DNA of 64,000 bases from Ancistrus triradiatus (Eukaryota; Chordata; Actinopteri; Siluriformes; Loricariidae): positions 62,001-126,000 of the forward strand of contig JAJAGP010000954.1 in NCBI GenBank assembly GCA_025084515.1, read 5' to 3'. The notes below the pieces were generated by a model. That model made no database searches. It saw nothing but the letters and a program-made list of their open reading frames with translations, and had not been told where the DNA came from. Positions within the stretch are counted from its first letter, which is position 1. The number at the start of each line of letters is the position of its first letter. The position numbers were made by a program, and so were the translations under genes. Positions 37,019 through 47,622 of the stretch are shown here, piece by piece.

Positions 37019-37394
37019 TATGTAAGTGATTACAATATTAGAGCAATATGATAAGTTTATTGGGGGAACAAACTATACAATTGAATGGAGGCTCCAGTAC
37101 CCTGTTAGGACACCTCTAGCCTGGATATAGCTCCTCTGTATCAGAGATCAGCACGACGATTAGACTTTTCATTCAGATAACATTCTGTTGTAGATCCTTT
37201 GCTCCACAGACCTCATAGAGTCAACCTCTGATTTTTCTGTAACTATGCGCTGACCGCATGCGTCATGCTTCACGATTTAAAAGGAGGCATCTATAGGATA
37301 CATTTATAAGAGATCACAGAGATACACAGATGACTCAGTTTAGGAAAATACCACAGTGACGGAAGCTTCAAGTATAAATGCCTATAGTGTTTGC
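37019..37394. other. intron sequence, possible DNA-transposon scrap
   Basis: 'GCTCCAGTACCCTGTTAGGA' and 'CACCTCTAGCCTGGATA' near 37090-37125 may be a decayed repeat. No assignment. Confidence 0.3.
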
Positions 37395-37728
37395 TTGCGC
37401 GACGCTCTCAAGTGAAATTAGAACCATGGGTTTAGCCAGACGCTCCCTCTATAGAGCAAACAGGACTGAAGACTCAGGGAAGAGGAAAGGTGGAGGTTTG
37501 TGCATCTACATTCACAACAGCTGGTGCACAGCCACGGGCGTCGTAGAAAGACATCTAGATGCAGACCGTTTTTTTTTCTCGAGGCAATTCAGTGGGGTAA
37601 TAATAACGGCAGATCACTTCCCCCGCAAGCTAATGATAGGCTAGTGCTGAGAAGGCTTCACGATGCTATAAACAACCAGCCGACGGCACATCCGCCTTTG
37701 CTGTTGTTAAGGACGGTAGTGTAAGGGT
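37395..37728 (+). mobile_element. LINE (L2/CR1-like) endonuclease fragment
   Basis: The frame reads 'RTEDSGKRKGGGLCIYIHNS' and '...WCTATGVVERHLDAD', then in another frame 'ANDRLVLRRLHDAINNQ', 'TAHP'. These are the GGG-L-C-I-Y-x-N-x-W-C and ...LHDAI...AHP motifs between catalytic blocks of the APE-type endonuclease of L2-like LINE ORF2. At least one frameshift, no reverse transcriptase and no 3' tail: a 5'- and 3'-truncated relic. Confidence 0.7.
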
Positions 37729-38003
37729 AACGCCAGTAATCCTTTGTGATTTGCGTATTATGCAACGTATCAAAAAGAGACACCAATTTTTTTTTTTTTG
37801 ATTTTTCAGTAGTACTGAGATGCTTCGGTTGGTGCCTATTTGGCTTCAAATGTTGGTACCCAGCCTTAGCGACCATGCGCTGCAACTGTGTGTGTATAGC
37901 CAGTGCCGGGGCCAGAACCACTGCGATTGTGTCATTTTGGCTACATAGGTGTTTAAATCTGCTGGATAGCTTTCTGTAATACCTTCTCTCCCTCTGTCTG
38001 TAG

Positions 38004-38125
38004 GCCATTGCTTTGCCTCCTATTGCTAAGTGGCCTTACCAGAGCGGTTTCACTCTCAACACATGGTTTCGCATGGATCCTCTGAACAACATCAACGTGG
38101 ACAAGGACAAACCCTATCTGTACTG
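38004..38125 (+). CDS. nbea: nbea exon 4 of 8 seen here (start of ConA-like lectin module)
   Basis: The acceptor is CTCTGTCTGTAG. The exon reads 'AIALPPIAKWPYQSGFTLNT' then 'WFRMDPLNNINVDKDKPYLY', with TG left over for a split Cys codon before donor GTAAGC. The 'GFTLNTWFRMDP' strand pair is typical of the LamG/concanavalin A-like fold found upstream of the BEACH domain in this family. The module is thought to mediate protein or membrane contacts (family inference). The intron before it (34756-38003) carries Tc1 copy B6 and a LINE fragment. Confidence 0.96.
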
Positions 38126-38780
38126 GTAAGCCATACTGTCTCGCTATGATAACGTAAAATACTTACACAAGTTTTAAGCTCTGGTTCAACGTTTAGTAAA
38201 ACCATGAATGCAAAACTGGTTCAAACTGAAGAAGCACCTGCAGTCTCTGGGGTTTACACTTGGATGAATGGAGGAACGTCTGTGAGAAAGAACTGTTTCT
38301 CTTTTTGGTGGGATTGCTCTCTCCTGGAACAGCCTCAGAGGAGGAACATCTAATTTTGCCTTTTGATGGCCTATATTCCACCTTACTAAGAAATACTGTT
38401 TAAAGGCATGCTGCTGGGTGGAGTTGGCAAATATGTGACTTTCCAAGAATTTCGAGGAATGCATAGTCTGATGAGGCATTGTGATTTAGGGAAAGCAAAT
38501 CGTTTTGAGATACCACTTTCACAAGTAAAGTCTCTTTAGAGTTTTTGACCTTTAAATGTAAGTATACCATTGTCTTCAGTGAGCACAGAAAAGGAGGATC
38601 CTGTGACAAAGCTGGCAATGTCTTCATTGATACGAGTAGCATTTTATAAATATCACAGGTGATCCAACTCCCGAATCGCTGAACCACTGGTAAAATGGAG
38701 AAAAAGGTTATACAAATGTCTCTGTGGTTTATTAGTGCCGTCTCAAAATCTCCTAATAAAAAGTTCCACTTATTATTGTG
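38126..38780. other. intron sequence, nothing recognised
   Basis: No repeat or coding family can be supported between exon 4 and the Tc1-like remnants that follow. Confidence 0.5.
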
Positions 38781-39262
38781 TTCCAATTATTGGCAGCACT
38801 GCACACGTTGTAAGGCAGTTAGAAGATGTGAGCGAAGTCTAACTGTTAATTGAGGCGCATTTCTTCTAAGAACAAAAAACTTCAACAGCACCAAGTCCTC
38901 TCCTGTTATTTGCAATGAGATTCCTGTCCTCGGCACAGATTCCTCCAGTAACCAAATCCTCTCTTGTGGACCCTCCTCTTCAGCTCGTCCCACAGATTTT
39001 CAGTGAGGTTTAAGTCTGGTAAGTTCATGTCAGGAGCTCCATTTCGTTGTCACTGAACCCTCTTTTGTTTGGATGTCTTGGATCACTGTCCTGTCGGAAG
39101 ATCCAAAACCCAGTTGTAGATTCTTGGCAGGGAAAGCTAGATTTGTGTTTGAAGTCTCGTGATACTACATGGTGTCCACGATGCCATGCGTTTTAACAAG
39201 ATTCAGAGGAGAAACAGCCTCACAATAGCACAGCTCCTCCACCTTACTGTGGCGATTAGGCT
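38781..39262 (-). mobile_element. decayed Tc1-like transposase remnant (family K)
   Basis: On the minus strand 'CCACAGATTTTCAGTGAGGT' with 'TTAAGTCTGG' encodes the PDLNP(I/L)E-like region, 'TGGATCACTGTCCTGTCGGA' the QxDxDPxH region. Frames are destroyed. Confidence 0.6.
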
Positions 39263-39770
39263 CTACATCATTTAAGTTCTACGTACACTAGCATCTAGCC
39301 ATGCATTAGTCGTTCTAAAGAACTCACTGAATTAGTGTGATCCTGTAATAGGATGCCACCGTTGCATCCGTCAGTTTGTGAAATCACTTCCCTCCTAGAT
39401 GTTCCATGAACAACTGTGAGTGGTATTATTCAAAAGTGGAATCGTTTAGGGACCACAGTGTGCACAGTGCATGAAAGTCTCCAGCACTCTCAGTACCTGC
39501 AGAATTCCAAACCATCTCTGGCATTAACATCAGCACAATAACTGTGTGTGCGAAGCTTCATGGCATGGGTTTCTATGGCTGATCAGCTGCATGCAAGCCT
39601 TATATCACCAAGCACAATGGCAGTTGTTGGATGGAGTGGTGTAAAGCACACCACCACTGGACTCAGGAAACATGTGGAGTGATGAATCATGCTTTTCTAT
39701 CTGAGTGTCTGATGGACAAGTCAGGGTTTGGTGAATGCCTGGAGAACGTTTAGCAGCTCCAACATTTGTT
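39263..39770 (+). mobile_element. decayed Tc1-like transposase remnant (family J)
   Basis: 'AGCTTCATGGCATGGGTTTC', 'AGCTGCATGCAAGCCTTATA', 'AAAGCACACCACCACTGGAC' and 'TGGAGTGATGAATCATGCTT' (WSDESCF, first catalytic Asp) follow a Tc1 subfamily common in fish. No terminus or intact frame is seen. Confidence 0.7.
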
Positions 39771-40650
39771 GAATGTTGTTCTTCTGCTACACCTTCTACA
39801 TATTTAATTGGCAATATTTGTTGGTGTAATTGAAGATTTGGAGGTTTGATGATCCATGGATGTCTAGGGTATTTTGGTATCTGTATCACTTCATATTTAG
39901 CCCAGAAGCTGTTTCATTTTACTGACCGTAGTAAATATTCATGTTTGTATATTTTATTTACAATAAGTCCTAATACTTGAGGTGGTTTTCTTAAATGTTG
40001 TAAGTGGTAGTGGAAGCTTCATAGATCAATGTGGCTTCTTCGTAAACAGCGTTTTTGTAGTCGCTTATTTTTTCCAATGATGACTGATATCCTCTGTATT
40101 CCTGCTTATTTAAGTCCTGGATCCTGGTTTCCTGAAAGAGAACTGACAGTGGAACTGTTTTTTCCCTTCATATTTAGCTCTTCTTCAGAGCTGTGACCAT
40201 GTTGATCTCAGTATGTAATCCTGTTTCATGTGTGCATGTTTGCTGTGGCGAATGCAGCATTACAGAGAGAGAATGAGAATTAGAGTAGCTCTGATAGTGC
40301 ATCGCCTTATCAACAGAGCCCAGCTTCTTCTGCAAACGTTGCTGCCAAACACCAGCAGCCATGTTTGTCTGAATCCCTGTGATAGCATTCAGCAGCACTG
40401 ATATATTCTGGTCTTAAGTTGTTCAGAAAATGTCTGTGTAATCGGAATCCATAAATAGCTGTTCAGACATGTTGTAGACTTTTATATAAAAATCCAAACT
40501 GCATCTGTAGTGGAAGTAAAGAAAGTAATGTTATCATTTAATTATTGCTGAGTCGGCCTTCAAGGAATCAGCAGGAGATCCTCTGAGTGAAAGGAAGGAG
40601 ATGATGAAGTGATTTTGCAACGTTTCTACTGTTTGTCTTTCTTCTTTTAG
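39771..40650. other. intron sequence, nothing recognised
   Basis: Unassigned sequence up to exon 5; the polypyrimidine tract of its acceptor is at 40630-40648. Confidence 0.5.
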
Positions 40651-40777
40651 TTTTCGAACAAGCAAAGGGATCGGCTACTCGGCCCATTTTGTGGGGAACT
40701 GTTTAATCGTGACGTCTCTGAAGTCCAAAGGCAAAGGCTTCCAGCACTGCGTGAAGTATGACTTCCAGCCTAGGAAG
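40651..40777 (+). CDS. nbea: nbea exon 5 of 8 seen here (ConA-like lectin module)
   Basis: After CTTCTTTTAG a single T completes Cys. Then 42 codons read 'FRTSKGIGYSAHFVGNCLIV' ... 'KGFQHCVKYDFQPRK', ending at donor GTGAGT. It continues the beta-sandwich of the lectin-like module. The intron upstream is 2.5 kb with two decayed Tc1-like remnants; the intron downstream is 6.0 kb and packed with transposon debris. It is absent from simple ORF calls because the frame is short, but phase and sequence fit exactly. Confidence 0.95.
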
Positions 40778-40953
40778 GTGAGTCTCTCAGTTTTTGTGTT
40801 TTATGTCTTGTGAAACTGACCTGTCCTATAAAAGCAGGACATATTGAAGAAGCGTGGAACTTGTTGTTTGGTGGGGGATGATGAGCTGGGGCTGGGGCTG
40901 GGACCGCTAGCCAACCTTGGGTTCTGGCATTTTATGAGGAAATGACTTTGATA

Positions 40954-41517
40954 TATCCTCGTAAGACCTGATAATTCATTTTTGTCCTCTGTGGGGGACG
41001 AGTTCTCAAGAATATTTCAATAACCATGTAATCTACAGAGATAAAAGCTGGTGCGCCATCTAGAGGACATCCTTACCTTTACACTGATATATCATTTGTG
41101 GGTTGGGTCATTTGCAACAGGAGATCGGCTTTTTCAAAATGGCTGCGATCTCAGCAACCACGTTTTATGGACAAGAGAAGTAAATTGTAGAATAATATGC
41201 ATTAATGATTTTTCTAAAAATTTTACTTAGAAAACAGTTTTAGCTCATTTTCAAAGCAGCTTTTTTTTTTTTTTTTTACTGATTTGCACTCATGTTTAAC
41301 CACTTAAGTGTACTTTTTTAATGTCCTCCGTAGTGGACACTGGGACTTGGAAACTCAAAATACATAAAGAAAATTGCTATACCAGGACATTTGCTAAAAA
41401 ATAAAGTGTTTTTGAAAAAAAAATCCTTGTGACATGTTCTTTTCATCTCATAGACTTATTTTATTTCAAAATTACTGAAATGATCAAACTTTAGTCTTCT
41501 TAGGTCCCAGGAGGATA
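40954..41517. mobile_element. putative nonautonomous DNA transposon, 564 bp
   Basis: Imperfect inverted ends TATCCTCGTAAGACCT (40954-40969) and AGGTCCCAGGAGGATA (41502-41517) agree at 12 of 16 positions. Sub-terminal 'GTCCTCTGTGGGGGAC' and 'GTCCTCCGTAGTGGACA' are hairpin-like and repeated. It looks like a fish MITE, perhaps piggyBac-related. No coding capacity; a T-run lies at 41262-41278. Confidence 0.5.
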
Positions 41518-41523
41518 ATGGAA

Positions 41524-41735
41524 TACCATCTACCTAAACGTTGTTGAAGACCAAGTACACCCCTTCGTAACTGTGGTATCTCTAATGACAGCGGCCTCTT
41601 TTGGCACGACAAAAATTAATGCGAAAATTGTTCAGGATCAAGGGTTTGAGGACCATGACAAACCATTCAAGGTGATGACAAGAGTTCTAAGTGTTAACTT
41701 GGTTTCCAATTTCCCAAGATCTAAATCTGAAAGAA
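41524..41735 (+). mobile_element. Tc1-like family H fragment H1
   Basis: 'CTACCTAAACGTTGTTGAAG' with 'ACCAAGTACACCCC', 'AAATTGTTCAGGATCAAGGG' and 'TTCCCAAGATCTAAATC' match H2 at 50907-51050. They represent the catalytic C-terminal half of a Tc1-type transposase, decayed. Confidence 0.65.
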
Positions 41736-41739
41736 CATG

Positions 41740-42177
41740 TTCTGCATCAAAAAAAAGTTGGGACGTATGGAAAAAATGGAGTGTTCCTTACTTTGACTTT
41801 TATTTTATTGCAAACAATATGACCCCAAGATATCTCACGTCTTTTTTTTGGTCACCTTCATTTCTAAATAAACATCCATTCCTGCATTTCAGGCCAGCAA
41901 CACATTCCAAAAAAAGTTGGGATTGGGGGTGAAATAAGGTCTCGTAATGAAGTAAAAAAAACAACAACTACATAATCATGTGATTTCAAACTGGTTATTA
42001 TAATCATTGGTACAAAAGCGGTATCGATGAAAGGCAAAGTCTGAGGAGCAAAGATGGGCAGCGGATCTCCAGTTTGTCAACAAAGGCATGAGAAAATTAT
42101 GTAAATGTTTAAAAACAGCACTGCATCAGAACCGTCATTCATCAATAGCTGATAGAACCACATGGGCATTCCAAAAG
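41740..42177. repeat. DNA transposon remnant, family N, copy N2
   Basis: 'AAAAAAAGTTGGGACGTATG' at the left and 'CATTCCAAAAAAAGTTGGGA' in the middle, then 'TTTGTCAACAAAGGCATGAG' and 'CAGAACCGTCATTCATCAAT'. It adjoins H1 on one side and A4 on the other. The family name is unknown to me. Confidence 0.5.
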
Positions 42178-43195
42178 ATTAACTTTATTCTTCTTTAACC
42201 ATTCTTTGGTCTTGGTGCATGACCCACCTTCTCTTGAGATTCACTTCATGGACAGATGTCCTGACATTTTCCTTTAGAATTCTCTGATATAATGTTCTTT
42301 TTGGAGAGCAGTGGCTTTCTCTTTGCAACCCTGCCATGCACACCATTGTTGTTCAGTGTTCTTCTCATGGTGGACTCGTGAACATTAACATTAGCCAATG
42401 TGAGAGAGGCCTTCAGTTGCTTAGAAGTTACCCTGGGGACCTTTGTGACCTCACCAACTATTACACGACTTGCTCTTGGAGTGATCTTTGTTGGTCGACC
42501 ACTCCTGGGGAGGGTAACCGTGGTCTTGGACTTCTCCCCTCCATTAGTACACAATCTGTCTGACTGTGGATTGCGTGGAGTCCCCAAACTCTTTAGAGAT
42601 GGTTTTGTAACCTCTTTCCAGCCTGATGAGCATCAAACAAATCTCTTTTTCTGAGGTCCTCAGAAATCCCTTGTTCGTGCCATGATACACTTCCACAAAC
42701 ATGTGCTGTGAAGAGCAGGACTTTGATAGATCCAACCTGTTCTTTTAATAAAACATGGTGCCCCCTCAACCTGATGGGCATCCCATTGATAGAAAACACC
42801 TGCCTCTACATTTCACCTTCAAATTTACAAACAGGCGTGCACCCCCGCCCCCACCCCCATCACCACCCCCCCCCCTCACCCCCCTGATTGGCACCCCCAC
42901 TTCCTGACCTAGACACAAACAAACATGCCTCTAATCCCGTCACCCCCCTTCAAATTAACACCTGCCTACCCTAGAGGTTTCACATTTACTTTTGCCAACT
43001 CACTACTATCATGTAATATTGGATCATTTTTCTCAATAAATAAATGACCAAGTATAATATGTTTGTCTCATTTGTTTAACTGGGTTCTCTTTATCTACTT
43101 TTAGGACTTGTGTGAAAATCTGATGGTGGTTTAGGTCATATTTATGCGGAAATGGAGAAAATTCTAAAGGGTTCACAAACTTTCAAGCACCACTG
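42178..43195 (-). mobile_element. Tc1-like family A, copy A4, truncated, with C-rich insert
   Basis: Read on the minus strand it has the right end at 43195 (TTTCAAGCACCACTG then TA), the promoter-side subterminal region and the N-terminal transposase ('SGRPTKITPRASRVIVGEVT' intact). After 'LLSKKNI' it jumps to the 'CAGGACATCTGTCCATGAA' region. The other terminus is absent: it breaks off at 'TTAACTTTATTCTTCTTTAA'. Bases 42830-42960 carry a C-rich, partly duplicated subterminal segment. Confidence 0.88.
42838..42895. repeat. C-rich low-complexity tract inside A4
   Basis: Dense CCCCC runs separated by A, G or T. The element's 'CTGATTGGCA...' and 'CACCTTCAAATT' motifs recur on both sides, which suggests local duplication. 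Confidence 0.85.
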
Positions 43196-44190
43196 TAATC
43201 TACTCAAACGATGACCTAGGAAAACCAAATTCTCTCAGTTACTACTATTGAGAGGTAATCTATAATGCTGAAAAGAACTCGTGATCCAAAAGGAAAGTAT
43301 CATTTTTATGTTAAGCTTTCTTCTTCCCATTTAAACCTATTTTACTTATAAATGTATAATAAAATTGTCTTTATACCTAAACATTTGAATCAAAACTTGG
43401 AATTGACAAGAACCAGAATCGATGAGATGAATCGGAATCAGAATCAATAAAATGCAAACAATACCCAATGCTACATAGTACCAACAATAATAATCATAAT
43501 ATTTAAGTACAAACCCTCCTGTATCGGTATCAGTATCGTAACTGGATCGGAACTTAAAAAATCTGGATCGGCCCATCACCATCTCTCTTTCTCGTTCTCT
43601 GTCACTCTTGTGTGCAAACACAAGGTTTGGCAGGAGTACAGGTGACACACTGGAGTTCACGCCTCAGCGCCTCTCAGCATGGCATCAGGGAGCTGCATCT
43701 GGACAGAGCAGCTCACCTCCCACACCACCTGCTCTCTGCACTCTCCAACTCTCATACTTTCTCACTGTTACTGTGAGAGGCCTGCTTCCTCTGAGCAAAA
43801 TCTCACATGATCTAGATTTCAGTCTGACTGAACATGTTCTCTCACTCCAAGAACATGCATCATCAAATATCAAATGGAATCGATACAGGGAATGTAGGCT
43901 ATGATCCATCACACAGGAAGTTCTCAGAGGTGAGAAACAGAAGCTACGAGTTGTACAATCCGCACAGGCCAGGTTGGGAACTTAACAGTGAATCATGCTC
44001 ACCTAATTACGTTATTTTGGGTTCTCTGATTCTGTTAATAACATTCCATTTAGAAAATCAGCAAAATGTGGAAAACTGGCCAAACTGGATATTATGTAAA
44101 CAAAGGCACACAAAGATTCTGCTCCAAATGGTGCATTGCATCCTACATGCTAACAAAGAAATTGTGTGCTCCTAGGATGTATTGAGTGTG
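43196..44190. repeat. intron with hAT-like 'TCGG' repeat remnant
   Basis: Bases 43395-43575 are rich in 'GAATCGATGAGATGAATCGG' and 'GTATCGGTATCAGTATCGTA', ending 'GATCGGCCCATCACC'. This pattern is known from nonautonomous hAT-type elements in fish. The rest to 44190 is unassigned. Confidence 0.45.
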
Positions 44191-44465
44191 CAGTAGCAAA
44201 AAAGCCTGAGACCACTAATGAAAATACTTGTTTGGATTTTTTGGAGAAAGATTCATACTGCAGCGTGATAATGATCCAAAACACACACCAAAGCTTCACA
44301 ACGACTGCTTGAAGACCAAAGAAGCTCAAGGAGCTCTGGCTATCCTGGGCTTTCCTCCATATTCACCCAACCTAAACCCCATTGAGCAGTTGAAGACTGC
44401 TTGAGTGCACACTGTCATTACAACAAAAGGGGGAACATACCAAATAATAAACTCTGGAAATGATC
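44191..44465 (+). mobile_element. Tc1-like family G fragment (G1)
   Basis: The terminus CAGTAGCAAAAAAGCCTGAG follows TG, then jumps into the catalytic region. The frame reads QRDNDPKHTPKLHNDC ... SPNLNPIEQL, keeping the second Asp and the Glu with a near-family spacing. No right terminus. Family G's terminus also appears inverted at 32670-32700. Confidence 0.72.
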
Positions 44466-44539
44466 ATAGATTGGTCAATCGATTATTTGATTTGTAACAA
44501 AAACATTGTATCAAATTCAAAATATAATGATCTCCGATA

Positions 44540-46058
44540 CACTGCTCAAAAAAATAAAGGGAACACTCAAATAACACATCCTAGATCTGAATGAATGAAA
44601 TATTCTCATTGAATACTTTGTTCTGTACATCATCAATGGAAATCAAATTTATTAACCAATGGAGGCCTGGATTTGGAGTCACACACAAAACTAAAGTGGA
44701 AAAACACACTAGAGGTTGATCCAACTTTGATGTAATGTCCTTAAAACAAATCCAAATGAGGCTCAGTATGGTGTGTGGCCTCCACGTGCCTGTATGACCT
44801 CCCTACAAAACCTGGGCATGCTCCTGATGAGGTGGTGGATGGTCTCCTGAGGGATCTCCTCCCAGACCTGGACTAAAGCATCCTGCAACGTGACCTTGGT
44901 TGATGGGGCGAGACATGATGTCCCAGATGTGCTCAATCGGATTCAGGTCTGGGGAATGGGCGGGCCAGTCCATAGCTTCAATGCCTTCATCTTGCAGAAA
45001 CTGCTGACACACTCCAGCCACATGAGGTCTAGCATTGCCCTGCATTAGGAGGAACCCAGGGCCAACCGCACCAGCATAGGTCTCACAAGGGGTCTGAGGA
45101 TCTCATCTCGGTACCTAATGGCAGTCAGGCTACCTCTGGCGAGCACATGGAGGGCTGTGCGGCCCTCCAAAGAAATGCCACCCCACACCATTACTGACCC
45201 ACTGCCAAACCGGTCATGCTGAAGGATGTTGCAGGCAGCAGATCATTCTCCATGGCGTCTCCAGACTCTGTCATGTCTGTCACATGTGCTCAGTGTGAAC
45301 CTGCTTTCATCTGTGAAGAGCACAGGGCGCCAGTGGCGAATTTGCCAATCCTGGTGTTCTCTGGCAAATGGCAAGTTTCCTGCATGGTGTTGGGCTGTGA
45401 GCACAACCCCCATCTGTGGACGTTGGGCCCTCGTACCATCCTCATGGAGTCGGTTTCTAATTGTTTGTGCAGACAGATGCACATTTGTGGCCTGCTGGAG
45501 GTCATTTTGCAGGGTTCTGGCAGTGCTTCTCCTGTTCCACCTTGCACAAAGGCTTAGGTAGCGGTCCTGCTGCTGGGTTGTTGCCCTCCTACGGCCATCT
45601 CCTGGTGTACTGGTCTGTCTCCTGGTAGCGCCTCCAGCCTCTGGACAGTACGCTGACAGACACAGCAAACCTTCTTGCCACAGCTCGCATTGATGTGCCA
45701 TCATGGATGAGCTGCACTACCTGAGCCACTTGTATGGGTTGTAGAGTCCGTCTCATGCTACCACGAGTGTGAAAGCCCCACCAACATTCAAAAGTGACCA
45801 AAACATCAGCAAGAAAGCATAGGTACTGAGAACTGATCTGGGGTCCCCACCTGCAGAACCACTTCTTTATTGAGTGTGTCTTGCTAATTGCTAATAATTT
45901 CCACCTGCTGTCTATTCCATTTGCACAACAGCATGTGAAATTGATTGTCAATCAGTGTTGCCTTCCTAAGTGCCGTTTTTTTGAATTTTCACAGAAGTTG
46001 GATTTAGTTGGATTTATAGTGGTGTGAATTAGTGGTTTCCCTTTATTTTTGAGCACTG
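44540..46058 (-). mobile_element. Tc1-like family E, nearly full length, 1,519 bp
   Basis: The ends CACTGCTCAAAAAAATAAAG and CTTTATTTTTGAGCACTG are inverted repeats flanked by TA (44538-44539, 46059-46060). The minus strand carries an almost complete transposase. The size fits an autonomous Tc1 element with only small lesions. Confidence 0.95.
44803..45756 (-). pseudogene. Tc1 transposase of family E (DDE, inactivated)
   Basis: Start at 45756 (MRRTLQPIQVAQVVQLI). The helix-turn-helix 'TSMRAVARRFAVSVSVLSRG' and second binding subdomain 'STARTLQNDLQ...VHLSAQTIRNRL' are present. The first catalytic Asp is at 45309-45311 in LFTDESRF. The second site reads MQGNARPHVA instead of MQDNARPH, Gly at 45037-45039. 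The Glu is kept in SPDLNPIEHIWD, 34 residues later, so the family is DD34E. At least two frameshifts (about 45590-45600 and between 45045 and 45243) also break it. Confidence 0.9.
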
Positions 46059-46139
46059 TATATGGCCTCCACTGTAGATTTGTAAGTACAATGAGTAATT
46101 TAATACTGACAACAAAAATGTTTAGAAGGTTAAAGAGGC

Positions 46140-46286
46140 ACTCAAGGTAACAGCAGCAATTCACTAGACATTTCCAAGCAGTTGTGGGTAAAGGTCTTAA
46201 AAGGTTTGGCTCAAGGACCACTGGCAGTTTGGCAGAGCTTTCTGGTCCATAGTCCAGTACCTTTAACCACTACACCACCACAAACA
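46140..46286 (-). repeat. SINE fragment S5
   Basis: 'TTGTGGGTAAAGGTCTTAAA', 'GGCTCAAGGACCACTGGCAG' and 'GTCCAGTACCTTTAACCACT' are an inverted, shortened tRNA-derived SINE. Confidence 0.65.
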
Positions 46287-46813
46287 CTACATCACTCTAA
46301 ACCTGGGTTTGAATCCCAGCGTTGAATCATTTTCAGTGTCAGGGGGAGGGGAGTCCAGACAAGGGATCCTCCCTCCACCGTTGCAACAGTGATGTCTTCC
46401 AAGTAATGGGCTGGTTCCTCAGCCAGAGTCAGCGCTTGCCTGCACTGGGCTCTGAACCTGCTGAGGAAAACAGTTTATAATGATCTCATTTTTGCTTTTA
46501 AGAGTTTTGCTCTTAAATCATAAAACATCATGCCTCAATGACTCTAGTACCTTACAAAGCTGGCATTAAAATTAAATCCTTAAATAAAGCATTCTCAACA
46601 ATCTGACTGTAAAAGGTTATATATACTATACAGAATGTTTTTGGTTGGACGTTTGCTGCCTCCATCTATTTTTCAGACAGCCTTGACAACATCCTGAAAG
46701 ACTGAGCTGTGGCTTTATTAATGGAATTATCATTTCTGCTTCACAATAACTGCCTCTGAATGCTGATGATTCCCTCCCTCTCCCCTCTGTTCCTCCTTCT
46801 CTCTGTTCTGCAG
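46287..46813. other. intron sequence before exon 6
   Basis: Unassigned. The pyrimidine-rich tract at 46765-46810 serves the exon 6 acceptor. Confidence 0.5.
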
Positions 46814-46933
46814 TGGTACATGATCAGCATTGTGCACATCTACAATCGTTGGAGGAATAGTGAGATCCGCTGCTATGTCAACGGGCAGTTGGTCTCTTAT
46901 GGCGATATGGCCTGGCACGTCAACACCAATGAT
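46814..46933 (+). CDS. nbea: nbea exon 6 of 8 seen here (ConA-like lectin module)
   Basis: The acceptor is CTCTGTTCTGCAG. Exactly 40 codons follow, 'WYMISIVHIYNRWRNSEIRC' then 'YVNGQLVSYGDMAWHVNTND', and the donor is GTAAGT. 'W-Y-hydrophobic-S-I-V-H' followed by 'YVNGQLVS' is the signature strand-turn-strand of LamG-like folds. Both boundaries are phase 0. Confidence 0.96.
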
Positions 46934-47320
46934 GTAAGTCTCATGGTTACTGCGTCTCCAGATTAGATCAGCACTTCTTCTTAAAGATGAAACAGAACCG
47001 GCAGAGACCAGGAGTGAAACATGGTGACATCTACAACAGCAGGGGTGATGGACTGAACTTCTTAGTCTTATCATGTTTGTAGAAGCGTGTACATATCCGC
47101 CGAGATCTCTTCAGTGCGTGTTGTGTAGAGGCCATGTGGTTCAATCCCTGAGGCCGATATAAAAGCGTGTATGTGCATAGGAAGGAAGTAAACAAGTTCA
47201 AAAGTCTGCAGAGCAAACCCTCAGATAAGCTGCACAAATGCCCTGATAAACCGTAAACAATCGGTTTAATCTCACATCTCCCTGCTTTACTCCATCCAAT
47301 CCTCCTGTTCTCTTCTGCAG

Positions 47321-47467
47321 AGTTATGATAAATGTTTCCTTGGCTCGTCGGAGACGGCTGATGCCAATCGGGTGTTCTGTGGCCAGCTCGGTGCTGTGTA
47401 TGTCTTCAGTGAGGCGCTCAACCCAGCCCAGATCTTTGCCATTCATCAGCTGGGACCCGGATACAAG
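47321..47467 (+). CDS. nbea: nbea exon 7 of 8 seen here (end of ConA-like lectin module)
   Basis: After TCTCTTCTGCAG the exon gives 49 codons, 'SYDKCFLGSSETADANRVF' to '...FAIHQLGPGYK', with donor GTAACC. It includes 'CGQLGAVYVFSEALNPAQI', the closing strand and helix of the lectin-like module. The intron before it is only 387 bp and free of recognised repeats, the shortest seen. The intron after it is 15.4 kb, starting with Tc1 copy B7 only 155 bp downstream. Confidence 0.96.
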
Positions 47468-47622
47468 GTAACCTAACTGAGCTGCTCAATAAGTATTATT
47501 TACCTAAAAGGTGCCTACAAAACTGGACAGCATTGATCTCAGGAGCCAGCAGTTTTAACCTGAAATGCTTCCTGCTTAGGAAAATGCTTAAAGAATGGAT
47601 AAATCATATAATTTATCGCCTA

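Noticed and set aside
43608..44175. Overlapping plus-strand frames near 43.6-44.2 kb considered as an extra exon
   Set aside because: No neurobeachin sequence is missing between exons 5 and 6, and no family match was found.
45216..45561. Two overlapping plus-strand frames of over 110 codons
   Set aside because: Antisense shadows of the family E transposase.
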